DNA from: Saccoglossus kowalevskii
Taxonomy: Eukaryota; Hemichordata; Enteropneusta; Harrimaniidae
Assembly: GCF_000003605.2 (NCBI RefSeq)
Contig: NW_003155497.1
Location: 1-41,303, forward strand
Reading direction: 5' to 3'
Length of the DNA stretch: 41,303 nt
The notes under the pieces were generated by a model that was not told the DNA's origin, did no database searches, and saw only the letters and a list, made by a program, of their open reading frames with translations. A program made the translations under genes and the position numbers. Positions within the stretch are counted from its first letter, which is position 1. Each line of letters begins with the position of its first letter. Shown here one piece after another: positions 1-10,176 of the stretch.

Positions 1-555
1 AATACATCTACCATCATTCTATCCCTTGCGCAACTTTGAAATCACTTGAACAACTTTGCATGATGTGTTAACAGCTTAAATCCCATTACGTGCCGACAGC
101 ATCAACAACTTGTTCTTGAAAATTAGAAGGGATTTTAAAACTTTGCATTAATTAAAAGAAATACGAACACTTCACGGTTCTCTACTATAAATGAGTGGCA
201 TCCATTTAGAAAGAATGCAAAAACGTTGCCTATGACATTTCCATTTGCGTGATGTAACAAAAAGAAAAAAAACATCCAACTACTTTTGTATTCAGGGAGT
301 CTCACATGCAAGTACTAACCACGACCGATTGTACTTTACTTTAGACATTGGTCAGTCACCTAACCACACGGCTGCATGGATTATTAAAACTTGAGCCGAA
401 TTGTGGCTATTTCTTGTTCTGAATGTTCTAAAATTGATATCGCTGGCACGAGTACATTCTAGAATTGACCTATGACCTCCTCATATTTCGAGTAACACTT
501 TGCTAATTTAACGGCTATTTACAAAATATGTATTGACATTTTCGAACTTTTAACT
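1..555 (+). repeat. Satellite monomer 0, 3' part only
   Basis: The window opens inside a monomer, at the segment that matches position 1888 onward in monomer 2. It shares with that stretch the private reading CTATGACATTT (others CTATGTCATTT) and TTTGTATTCAGG. It has small single-base losses near its left end. Confidence 0.95.
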
Positions 556-1500
556 ATGGGATATGTTAATATGATATCACAGGTAACTATCCCGAGTGAC
601 TCTACCAACTTTGCAATCGCTTTTTACAGCTTTGTAAGCAGATTGTCGCGGATTTCTCGGTTCGCTATTGTTATAACCAGCTTATATGTGAGGCATTTTC
701 GAGATATTCACTTACCATTTTGCAAATTTAACTGCGGGGTCGTCATGCCAATGACTTTGGTTAAATACACGTACAACGCCGTCAACATTGCAATAATTTG
801 TTTGCTACTTTGCACACTGTGTTCTAACATTTTACAATCTGGTCTTGTGAACATATATAGGCTGCTTTCAACTGGCTGTTATTAAATGTGTCGACTTTAC
901 AACTGCGCGTTTCTATATGCCAACAACTTAGGTCATATATACAAATACATCTACCATCATTGCTATCCCTTTGCGCAACTTTGCAATCACTTTGAACAAC
1001 TTTGCATGTTGTGTTAACAGCTTAAAACCCATTACGTTCCGACAGCATCAACAACTTGTTCTTGAAAATTAGAAGGATTTTAAAACTTTGCATTAATTAA
1101 AAGAATACGAACACTTCACGGTTCTCTACTATAAATGAGTGGCATCCATTTAGAAAGAATGCAAAACGTTGCCTATGTCATTTCCATTTGCGTGATGTAA
1201 CAAAAAGAAAAAAAAAACATCCAACTACTTTTTTATTCAGGGAGTCTCACATGCAAGTACTAACCGGGACCGATTGTACTTTACTTTAGACATTGGTCAG
1301 TCACCTAACCACACGGCTGCATGGATTATTAAAATTTGAGCCGAATTGTGGCTATTTCTTGTTTTGAATGTTCTAAAATTGATATCGCTGGCACGAGTAC
1401 ATTCTAGAATTGACATATGACCTCCTCATATTTCGAGTAACACTTTGCTAATTTAACTGCTATTTACGAAATATGTATTGACATTTTCGAACTTTTAGCT
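556..1500 (+). repeat. Satellite monomer 1 (type A)
   Basis: Carries the type A marker GAGTGACTCT. The usual stop after the 67-codon frame (TAG) reads TTG at 757-759, so that frame runs on to 885. Several single-base losses lie in A/G runs of the second half (AGAAGGATTT, AAGAATACG, GCAAAACG). Confidence 0.95.
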
Positions 1501-2446
1501 ATGGGATATGTTAATATGATATCACAGGTAACTATCCCGAGTGAATCTACCAACTTTGCAATCGCTTTTTACAACTTTGTAAGCAGTTTGTCGCTGATTT
1601 CTCGGTTTGCTATTGTGATAACCATCTTATATGTGAGGCATTTTCGAGATATTCACTTACCATTTTGCAAATTTAACTGCGGGGTCGTCATGCCAATGAC
1701 TTAGGTTAAATACACGAACAACGCCGTCAACATTACAATAATTTGTTTGATACTTAGCACGCTGTGTTCTAACATTTTACAGTCTGGTCTTGTGAACATT
1801 ATAGGCTGCTTTCAACTGGCTTTTATTAAATTTGTCGACTTTACAACTGCGCGTTTCTATATGCCAACAACTTAGGTCATTTATACAAATACATCTACCA
1901 TCATTTCTATCCCTTTGCGCAACTTTGAAATCACTTTGAACAACTTTGCATGATGTGTTAACAGCTTAAATCCCATTACGTGCCGACAGCATCAACAACT
2001 TGTTCTTGAAAATTAGAAGGGATTTTAAAACTTTGCATTAATTAAAAGAAATACGAACACTTCACGGTTCTCTACTATAAATGAGTGGCATCCATTTAGA
2101 AAGAATGCAAAAACGTTGCCTATGACATTTCCATTTGCGTGATGTAACAAAAAGAAAAAAAAACATCCAACTACTTTTGTATTCAGGGAGTCTCACATGC
2201 AAGTACTAACCACGACCGATTGTACTTTACTTTAGACATTGGTCAGTCACCTAACCACACGGCTGCATGGATTATTAAAATTTGAGCCGAATTGTGGCTA
2301 TTTCTTGTTCTGAATGTTCTAAAATTGATATCGCTGGCACGAGTACATTCTAGAATTGACCTATGACTTCCTCATATTTCGAGTAACACTTTGCTAATTT
2401 AACGGCTATTTACGAAATATGTATTGACATTTTCGAACTTTTAACT
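1501..2446 (+). repeat. Satellite monomer 2 (type A)
   Basis: Full length. Has the readings ACCATCTTAT, TTGATACTTAGC and GAACATTATAGG. Its second half is closely matched by monomer 24 (22312-22556) and by the partial monomer 0. Confidence 0.95.
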
Positions 2447-3234
2447 ATGGGATATGTTAATATGATATCACAGGTAACTATCCCGAGTGACTCTACCAAC
2501 TTTGCAATCGCTTTTTACAGCTTTGTAAGCAGTTTGTCGCTGATTTCTCGGTTTGCTATTGTGATAACCATCTTATATGTGAGACATTTTCGAGATATTC
2601 ACTTACCATTTTGCAAATTTAACTGCGGGGTCGTCATGCCAATGACTTATGTTAAATACACGAACAACGCCGTCACATTGCAATAATTTGTTTGATACTT
2701 AGCACGCTGTGTTCTAACATTTACAGTCTGGTCTTGTGAACATGTTTAGGCTGCTTTTAACTGGCTTTTATTAAATTTGTCGACTTTACAACTGCGCGTT
2801 TCTATATGCCAACACCTTAGGTCATATATACAAATACATCTACCATCATTGCTATCCCTTTGCACAACTTTGCAATCACTTTGAACAACTTTGTATGTTG
2901 TGTTAACAGCTTAAAACCCATTACGTGCCGACAGCATCAACAACTTGTTCTTGAAAATTAGAAGGGATTTTAAAACTTTGCGTGATGCAAGTACTAACCA
3001 CGACCGATTGTGCTTTACTTTAGACATTGGTTGGTCACATAACCACATGGCTGCATGGATTATTAAAATTTGAGCCGAATTGTGCCTATTTCTTGTTTTG
3101 AATGTTCTAAAAATGATATCGCTGGCACGACTACATTCTAGAATTGAACTATGACCTCCTCATATTTCGAGTAACACTTCGCTAATTTAACGGCTATTTA
3201 CGAAATATGTATTGACATTTTCGAACTTTTAACT
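2447..3234 (+). repeat. Satellite monomer 3, short form (788 bp)
   Basis: The head follows monomer 1 up to about 2520, then switches to monomer 2 readings by 2533. The tail lacks about 157 bp between the TTAAAACTTTGC and CAAGTACTAACC blocks, removing the A-rich tract and most of the 65-codon frame. The 67-codon frame has TAT in place of its stop and runs to 79 codons. Confidence 0.95.
2977..2987 (+). other. 157-bp deletion junction in monomer 3
   Basis: TTTGC-GTG-ATG joins blocks that in monomer 2 lie 102 bp (TTTGC to TTTGC) and 55 bp (ATG to ATG) apart. The junction is explained by two losses at 5-bp and 3-bp microhomologies, total 157 bp. Confidence 0.85.
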
Positions 3235-4179
3235 ATGGGATATGTTAATATGATATCACTGGTAACTATCCCGAGTGAATCTACCAACTTTGCAATCGCT
3301 TTTTACCACTTTGTAAGCAGTTTGTCGCGGATTTCTTGGTTTGCTATTGTGATAACCAGCTTTTATGTGAGGCATTTTCGAGATATTCACTTACCATTTT
3401 GCAAATTTAACTGCGGGGTCGTCATGCCAATGACTTAGGTTAAATACACGAACAACGCCGTCAACATTGCAATAATATGTTTGCTACTTTGCACGCTGTG
3501 TTCTAACATTTTACAGTCTGTTATTGCGAATATATATAGACTGCTTTCAACTGGCTTTTATTAAATTTGTCGACTTTACAACTGCGCGTTTCTATATGCC
3601 AACAACTTAGGTCATATATACAAATACATCTACCATCATTGCTATCCCTTTGCGCAACTTTGCAATCACTTTGAACAACTTTGCATGTTGTGTTAACAGC
3701 ATAAAACCCATTACGTGCCGACAGCATCAACAACTTGTTCTTGAAAATTAGAAGGGATTTTAAAACATTGCATTAATTAAAAGAAATACGAACTCTTCAC
3801 GATTGTCTACTATAAATGAGTGACATCCATTTAGAAAGAATGCAAAAACGTTGCCTATGTCATTTCCATTTGCGTGATGTAACACAAAGAAAAAAACATC
3901 CAACAACTTTTTTATTCAGGGAGTCTCACGTGCAAGTAGTAACCACGACCGATTGTGCTTTACTTTAGACATTGGTTGGTCACATAACCACATGGCTGCA
4001 TGGATTATTTAAATTTGAGCCGAATTGTGGCTATTTCTTGTTTTGAATGTTCTAAAATTGATATCGCTGGCACGAGTACATTCTAGAATTGACCTATGAC
4101 GTCCTCATATTTCGAGTAACACTTTGCTAATTTAACGGCTATTTACGAAATAAGTATTGACATTTTCGAACTTTTAACT
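3235..4179 (+). repeat. Satellite monomer 4 (type L)
   Basis: Type L markers are TCACTGGTAAC, TTTCTTGG and CCAGCTTTTATG. Its tail has GAGTGACATCC, AAAACATTGC and GACGTCCTC, which recur in the tail of monomer 7, three monomers on. Confidence 0.95.
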
Positions 4180-5125
4180 ATAGGATATGTTAATATGATA
4201 TCACAGGTAACTATCCCGAGTGAATCTACCAACTTTGCAATCGCTTTTTACAACTTTGTAAGCAGTTTGTCGCCGATTTCTCGGTTCGCTATTATGGTAA
4301 TCAGCTTATATATGAGGCATTTTCGAGATATTCACATAACATTTTCCACATTTAGCTGCGGGGTTGTCATGCCAATGACTTAGGTTAAATATACGAGCAA
4401 CGCCGTCAACATTTCAATAATTTGTTTGCTACTTTGAACGCTGTGTTCTAACATTTTGCATTCTGGTCTTGTGAACATATATAGGCTGCTTTCAACTGGC
4501 TTTTATTAAATTGGTCGATTCACAACTGCGCGTTTCTATATGCCAACAACTTAGGTCATATATACAAATACATCTGCCATCATTGCTATCCCTTTGCACA
4601 ACTTTGCAATCACTTTGAACAACTTTGCATGTTGTGTTAACAGCTTAAAACCCATTACGTGCCGACAGCATCAACAACTTGTTCTTGAAAATTAGAAGGG
4701 ATTTTAAAACTTTGCATTAGTTAAAAGAAATACGAACACTTCACGATTCTCTACTATAAATGAGTGGCATCCATTTAGAAAGAATGCAAAAACGTTGCCT
4801 ATGTCATTTCCATTTGCGTGATGTAACACAAAGAAAAAAAAAACATCCAACAACTTTTTTATTCAGGGAGTCTCCCATGCAAGTACTAACCACGACCGAT
4901 TGTGCTTTACTTTAGACATTGGTTGGTCACATTACCACATGGCTGCATGGATTATTAAAATTTGAGCCGAATTGTGGCTATTTCTTGTTTTGAATGTTCT
5001 AAAATTGATATCGCTGGCACAAGTACATTCTAATATTGACCTATGACCTCTTCATATTTCGAGTAACACTACGCTAATTTAACGGCTATTTACGAAATAT
5101 TGTTGACATTTTCGAACTTTTAGCT
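4180..5125 (+). repeat. Satellite monomer 5 (type M)
   Basis: Type M markers: the anchor ATG is ATA, then ATTATGGTAATCAGC, ATATATGAGG, TCCACATTTAGC and TTGGTCGATTCAC. Closely matched by monomer 8; related to 28 and 29. Confidence 0.95.
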
Positions 5126-6071
5126 ATGGGACGTGTTATTATGATATCACAGGTAACTATCCCGAGTGAGTCTACCAACTTTGCAATCGCTTTTTACAAC
5201 GTTGTAAGCAGTTTGTCGCTGATTTCTCGGATCGCTATTGTGATAACCAGCTTATATGTGAGGCATTTTCGAGATATTCACTTACCATTTTCCAAATTTA
5301 ACTGCGGGGTCGTCATGCCAATGACTTAGGTTAAATACACGAACAACGCCGTCAACATTTCAATAATTTGTTTGCTACTTTGCACGCTGTGTTCTAACAT
5401 TTTACAGTCTGTTATTGTGAATATATATAGGCTGCTTTCAACTGGCTTTTATTAAATTTGCCGACTTTACAACTGCGCGTTTCAATATGCCAACAAATTA
5501 GGTCATATATACACATACATCTACCATCATTGCTATCCCTTTGCACAACTTTGCAATCACTTTGAACAACTTTGCACGTTGTGTTAACAGCTTAAAACCC
5601 ATTACGTGCCGACAGCATCAACAACTTGTTCTTGAAAATTAGAAGGGATTTTAAAACTTTGCATTAATTAAAAAAATACGAAAACTTCACGATTCTATAC
5701 TATAAATGAGTGGCATCACAGTTAGAAAGAATGCAAAAACGTTGCCTATGTCATTTCCATTTGCGTGATGTAACAAAAAGAAAAAAAACATCCAAGAACT
5801 TTTTTATTCAGGGAGTCTCCCATGCAAGTACTAACCATGACTGATTGTGCTTTACTTTAGACATTGGTTGGTCACATAACCACATGGCTGCATGGATTAT
5901 TTAAATTTGAGCCGAATTGTGGCTATTTCTTGTTTTGAATGTTCTAAAATTGTTATCGCTGGCACGAGTACATTCTAGAATTGACCTATGACCTCCTCAT
6001 ATTTCGAGTAACACTTTGCTAATTTAACGGCTATTTACGAAATATGTATTGACATTTTCGAACTTTTAACT
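5126..6071 (+). repeat. Satellite monomer 6 (type R-like head, S-like tail)
   Basis: Head reads GACGTGTTATTATG and TTCTCGGATCGC. From about 5440 the tail carries S-group readings (TTGCCGACTT, AACAAATTAGG, GCATCACAGTTAG) that recur almost unchanged from about 28065. Confidence 0.95.
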
Positions 6072-6852
6072 ATGGGATGTGTTAATATGATATCACAGGT
6101 AACTATCCCGAGTGAATCTACCATTTTTGCAATCGCTTTTTACAACTTTGTAAGCAGTCTGTCACGGATTTCTCGGTTCGCTATTGTGATAACCAGCTTA
6201 TATGTGAGGCATTTTTGAGATATTCACTTAACATTTTCCAAATTTAGCTGCGGGGTCGTCATGCCAATGACTTAGGTTAAATACCCGAACAACGCCGTCA
6301 ACATTTCAATAATTTGTTTGCTACTTCGCACGCTGTGTTCTAACATTTTACAGTCTGTTATTGTGAATATATATAGGCTGCTTTCAACTGGCTTTTATTA
6401 AATTTGTCGACTTTACAACTGCGCGTTTCAATATGCCAACAAATTAGGTCATATATACAAATACATCTACCATCATTGCTATCCCTTTGCACAACTTTGC
6501 AATCACTTTGAACAACTTTGCACGTTGTGTTAACAGCTTAAAACCCATTACGTGCCGACAGCATCAACAACTTGTTCTTGAAAATTAGAAGGGATTTTAA
6601 AACATTGCATTAATTAAAAGAAATACGAACACTTCACGATTGTCTACTATAAATGAGTGACATCCATTTAGAAAGAATGCTTAAACGTTGCCTATGTCAT
6701 TTCCATTTGCGAGATGTAACACAAAGAAAAAAAACATCCAACAACTTTTTTATTCAGGGAGTCTCACATGCAAGTACTAACCACGACCGATTGTGCTTTA
6801 CTTTAGACATTGGTTGGTCTCATAACCACATGGCTGCATGGATTATTTAAAT
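5440..6852 (+). repeat. Long-range duplicate block, left copy
   Basis: About 1.4 kb nearly identical to 28065-29472, offset about 22.62 kb. The stretch 6061-6850 can be read line for line against 28681-29470 with no difference seen. Confidence 0.85.
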
Positions 6853-7017
6853 TTGAGCCGAATTGTGGCTATTTCTTGTTTTGAATGTTCTAAAATTGAT
6901 ATCGCTGGCACGAGTACATTCTAGAATTGACCTATGACGTCCTCATATTTCGAGTAACACTTTGCTAATTTAACGGCTATTTACGAAATAAGTATTGACA
7001 TTTTCGAACTTTTAACT
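6072..7017 (+). repeat. Satellite monomer 7 (type S)
   Basis: Type S markers are GATGTGTTAATATG, CCATTTTTGCAATC, AGTCTGTCACGG and an in-frame TGA at 6216-6218. Monomer 31 matches it base for base over most of its length. Its tail (GCTTAAACG, GCGAGATG, GGTCTCATAACC) recurs in monomers 28 and 31. Confidence 0.95.
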
Positions 7018-7962
7018 ATAGGATATGTTAATATGATATCACAGGTAACTATCCCGAGTGAATCTACCAACTTTGCAATCGCTTTTTACAACTTTGTAAG
7101 CAGTTTGTCGCCAATTTCTCGGTTCGCTATTATGGTAATCAGCTTATATATGAGGCATTTTCGAGATATTCACATAACATTTTCCACATTTAGCTGCGGG
7201 GTTGTCATGCCAATGACTTAGGTTAAATATACGAGCAACGCCGTCAACATTTCAATAATTTGTTTGCTACTTTGAACGCTGTGTTCTAACATTTTGCATT
7301 CTGGTCTTGTGAACATATATAGGCTGCTTTCAACTGGCTTTTATTAAATTGGTCGATTCACAACTGCGCGTTTCTATATGCCAACAACTTAGGTCATATA
7401 TACAAATACATCTGCCATCATTGCTATCCCTTTGCACAACTTTGCAATCACTTTGAACAACTTTGCATGTTGTGTTAACAGCTTAAAACCCATTACGTGC
7501 CGACAGCATCAACAACTTGTTCTTGAAAATTAGAAGGGATTTTAAAACTTTGCATTAGTTAAAAGAAATACGAACACTTCACGATTCTCTACTATAAATG
7601 AGTGGCATCCATTTAGAAAGAATGCAAAAACGTTGCCTATGTCATTTCCATTTGCGTGATGTAACAAAAAGAAAAAAAACATCCAACAACTTTTTTATTC
7701 AGGGAGTCTCCCATGCAAGTACTAACGACGACCGATTGTGCTTTACTTTAGACATTGGTTGGTCACCTAACCACATGGCTACATGGATTATTTAAATTTG
7801 AGCCGAATTGTGGCTATTTCTTGTTTTGAATGTTCTAAAATTGATATCGCTGGCACGAGTACATTCTAGAATTGACCTATGACCTCTTCATATTTCGAGT
7901 AACACTTTGCTAATTTAACGGCTATTTACGAAATATGTATTGACATTTTCGAACTTTTAACT
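7018..7962 (+). repeat. Satellite monomer 8 (type M)
   Basis: Anchor ATG replaced by ATA. Matches monomer 5 three units upstream and monomer 29 about 19.8 kb downstream. Private reading TTGAACGCTG is shared with monomer 5. Confidence 0.95.
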
Positions 7963-8885
7963 ATGGGATATGTTAATATGATATCACAGGTAACTATCCC
8001 GAGTGAATCTACCAACTTTGCAATCGCTTTTTACCACTTTGTAAGCAGTTTGTCGCTGATTTCTCGGTTTGCTATTGTGATAACCAGCTTATATGTGAGG
8101 CATTTTCGAGATATTCACTTACCATTTTGCAAATTTAACTGTGGGGTCGTCATGCCAATGACTTACGTTAAATACACGAACAATGCCGTCAACATTGCAA
8201 TATTTTGTTTTCTACTTTGCACGCTGTGTTCTAACATTTTACAGTCTGGTCTTGTGAACATATTAGGCTGCTTTTAACTGGCTTTTATTAAATTTGTCGA
8301 CTTTACAACTGCGCGTTTCTATATGCCAACAACTTAGGTCATATATACAAATACATCTACCATCATTGCTATCCCTTGCACAACTTTGCATGTGGTGTTA
8401 ACAGCTTAAAACCCATTACGTGCCGACAGCATCAACAACTTGTTCTTGAAAATTAGAAGGGATTTTAAAACTTTGCATTAGTTAAAAGAAATACGAACAC
8501 TTCACGATTCTCTACTATAAATGAGTGGCATCCATTTAGAAAGAATGCAAAAACGTTGCCTATGTCATTTCCATTTGCGCGATGTAACAAAAAGAAAAAA
8601 AACATCCAACAACTTTTTTATTCAGGGAGTCTCCCATGCAAGTACTAACCACGACCGATTGTGCTTTACTTTAGACATTGGTTGGTCACATAACCACATG
8701 GCTGCATGGATTATTTAAATTTGAGCCGAATTGTGGCTATTTCTTGTTTTGAATGTTCTAAAATTGATATCGCTGGCACGAGTACATTCTAGAATTGACC
8801 TATCACCTCCTCATATTTCGAGTAATACTTTGCTAATTTAACGGCTATTTACGAAATATGTATTGACATTTTCGAACTTTTAACT
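7963..8885 (+). repeat. Satellite monomer 9 (type H, 21-bp deletion)
   Basis: Type H head (TTTTACCACTTTG, CGCTGATTTCTCGG, CCATTTTGCAAATTT). Length 923 bp because one 21-bp period is lost at CAACTTTGCA (8381-8390) and a T is missing nearby. The stop codon of the 67-codon frame reads TAC, so the frame extends to 8277. Confidence 0.95.
8381..8390 (+). other. 21-bp deletion junction, monomer 9
   Basis: A single CAACTTTGCA where most monomers have two copies 21 bp apart. Flanking readings differ from monomers 19, 22 and 23, so this may be an independent loss. Confidence 0.85.
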
Positions 8886-9089
8886 ATGGGATATGTTAAT
8901 ATGATATCACAGGTAACTATCCCGAGTGAATCTACTAACTTTGCAATCGCTTTTTACCACTTTGTAAGCAGTTTGTCGCTGATTTCTCGGTTTGCTATTG
9001 TGATAACCAGCTTATATGTGAGGCATTTTCGAGATATTCACTTACCATTTTGCAAATTTAACTGTGGGGTCGTCATGCCAATGACTTAG
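8886..9089 (+). other. Recurrent 67-codon open frame (representative copy), probably not coding
   Basis: Starts at the monomer anchor ATG and stops at TAG in ATGACTTAGG. It is open to that point in 34 of 44 monomers, sometimes only from the internal ATG. The product would be hydrophobic in the middle (FAIAFYHFVSSLSLISRFA), which follows from the T-rich sequence. Broken copies: monomers 7, 30, 31, 39 and 41 (TGA), 12 and 26 (TAA), 24 and 32 (frameshift), 40 (deletion). Differences among copies are mostly amino-acid changing (for example N/H/S, L/R/P, P/T, C/S, Q/L, R/W), with only about three silent sites seen. No known family is recognised. Confidence 0.3.
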
Positions 9090-9461
9090 GTTAAATACAC
9101 GAACAACGCCGTCAACATTGCAATATCTTGTTTTCTATTTTGCACGCTGTGTTCAAACATTTTACAGTCTGGTCTTGTGAACGTATTTAGGCTGCTTTTA
9201 ACTGGCTTTTATTAAATTTGTCGACTTTACAACTGCGCGTTTCTATATGCCAACAACTTAGGTCATATATACAAATACATCTACCATCATTGCTATCCCT
9301 TTGCACAACTTTGCAATCACTTTGAAGAACTTTGCATGTTGTGTAAACAGCTTAAAACCCATTACGTGCCGACAGCATCAACAACTTGTTCTTGAAAATT
9401 AGAAGGGATTTTAAAACTTTGCATTAGTTAAAAGAAATACGAACACTTCACGATTCTCTAC

Positions 9462-9468
9462 TATAAAT
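9462..9468 (+). promoter_or_regulatory. TATAAAT box-like motif, present in most monomers
   Basis: CTACTATAAATGAG is conserved in nearly every full monomer (TATAAACGAG in 34; lost in the short monomers 3 and 43). It resembles a TATA box, but it is A/T-rich in an A/T-rich repeat, and nothing else supports a promoter here. Confidence 0.12.
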
Positions 9469-9664
9469 GAGTGGCATCCATTTAGAAAGAATGCAAAAAC
9501 GTTGCCTATGTCATTTCCATTTGCGTGATGTAACAAAAAGAAAAAAAACATCCAACAACTTTTTTATTCAGGGAGTCTCCCATGCAAGTACTAACCACGA
9601 CCGATTGTGCTTTACTTTAGACATTGGTTGGTCACATAACCACATGGCTGCATGGATTATTTAA
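9467..9664 (+). other. Recurrent 65-codon open frame (representative copy), probably not coding
   Basis: Begins in TATAAATGAG and ends at TAA in GATTATTTAA. Residues include a basic patch (TKRKK) encoded by the A-rich tract. The frame stays open only where the tract keeps the right length, in about 18 of 45 copies. Monomers with a tract one or two bases different lose it, which is not what selection on a protein would leave. No homolog recognised. Confidence 0.2.
9535..9548 (+). repeat. A-rich tract (A5-G-A8 here), length-variable
   Basis: The second A run varies from 7 to 10 bases among monomers, and the preceding reading alternates between AACAAAAAG and AACACAAAG, with AAAGTAAAAAAAATC in type T. 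The pattern fits replication slippage; it sets whether the 65-codon frame is open. Confidence 0.8.
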
Positions 9665-9696
9665 ATTTGAGCCGAATTGTGGCTATTTCTTGTTTT

Positions 9697-9741
9697 GAAT
9701 GTTCTAAAATTGATATCACTGGCACTAGTACATTCTAGAAT
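9697..9741 (+). promoter_or_regulatory. Paired heat-shock-element-like motifs (weak)
   Basis: GAATGTTCTAAAA (9697-9709) fits nGAAnnTTCnn with the third unit AAA instead of GAA. ATTCTAGAAT (9732-9741) contains TTCnnGAA and is a 10-bp palindrome, changed to TTCTAATA in several T and R tails. Either could occur by chance. Confidence 0.1.
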
Positions 9742-9881
9742 TGACCTATGACCTCCCCATATTTCGAGAAACACTTTGCTAATTAAACGGCTATTTACGA
9801 AATATGTATTGACATTTTCGAACTTTTAACTATGGGATATGTTAATATGATATCACAGGTAACTATCCCGAGTGAATCTAC

Positions 9882-9910
9882 CAACTTTGCAATCGCTTTT
9901 TACCACTTTG
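9882..9910 (+). repeat. 29-bp internal element, head copy
   Basis: Begins CAACTTTGCAATC and ends ACTTTG. Matches 10252-10280 at 25 of 29 positions (26 of 29 in units with ACAAC instead of ACCAC). The 370-bp spacing equals the length lost in monomer 40. Confidence 0.85.
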
Positions 9911-10005
9911 TAAGCAGTTTGTCGCTGATTTTTCGGTTTGCTATTGTGATAACCAGCTTATATGTGAGGCATTTTCGAGATATTCACTTACCATTTTGCA
10001 AATTT

Positions 10006-10176
10006 AACTGCGGGTTCGTCATGCCAATGACTTAGGTTAAATACACGAACAACGACGTCAACATTGCAATAATTTGTTTGCTACTTTGCACACTGTGTTC
10101 TAACATTTTACAGTCTGGTCTTGTGAACATATATAGGCTGCTTTCAACTGGCTTTTATTAAATGTGTCGACTTTAC
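10006..10176 (+). repeat. Intra-monomer duplication, copy 1 (about 171 bp)
   Basis: Shown in monomer 11. The order AACTGCG, TGCCAA, ACTTAGGT, a CATTGC block, then ACTTTGC and GTGTT..AAC reappears 171-172 bp later in the same order and spacing. The copies are clearly diverged between the motifs, so the duplication predates the array's expansion. It is present in every full monomer. Confidence 0.8.

Larger units (their letters stand above)
8886..9831 (+). repeat. Satellite monomer 10 (type H, reference copy)
   Basis: Full length with both short frames open. I used it for hand counts: 319 G+C in 890 bases and about 27 CpG in the monomer. The tail has GGCACTAGTAC and ACCTCCCCAT, shared with the tails of monomers 15 and 19. 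Confidence 0.95.

Noticed and set aside
3521-3733. Minus-strand frame of 70 codons, and similar ones near 13133, 29587, 30163 and 31111
   Set aside because: They appear only in single copies, where chance changes remove stops; sister monomers at the same phase are closed.
8921-8936. Partial CENP-B box on the minus strand, within CCCGAGTGAATCTACT
   Set aside because: Seven of nine essential bases agree, but the CGAA half reads CTAC. A near match of this level is not evidence of CENP-B binding.
8886-9831. Several 8-10 bp palindromes per monomer (TGATATCA, TGTTAACA, ATTTAAAT, TTAATTAA, ATTCTAGAAT)
   Set aside because: About five 8-bp palindromes per 946 bp are expected at this composition, so there is no enrichment.
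10151-10165. ATTAAA polyadenylation-like signal in CTTTTATTAAATGTG
   Set aside because: Common hexamer in A/T-rich DNA, with no gene upstream to terminate.
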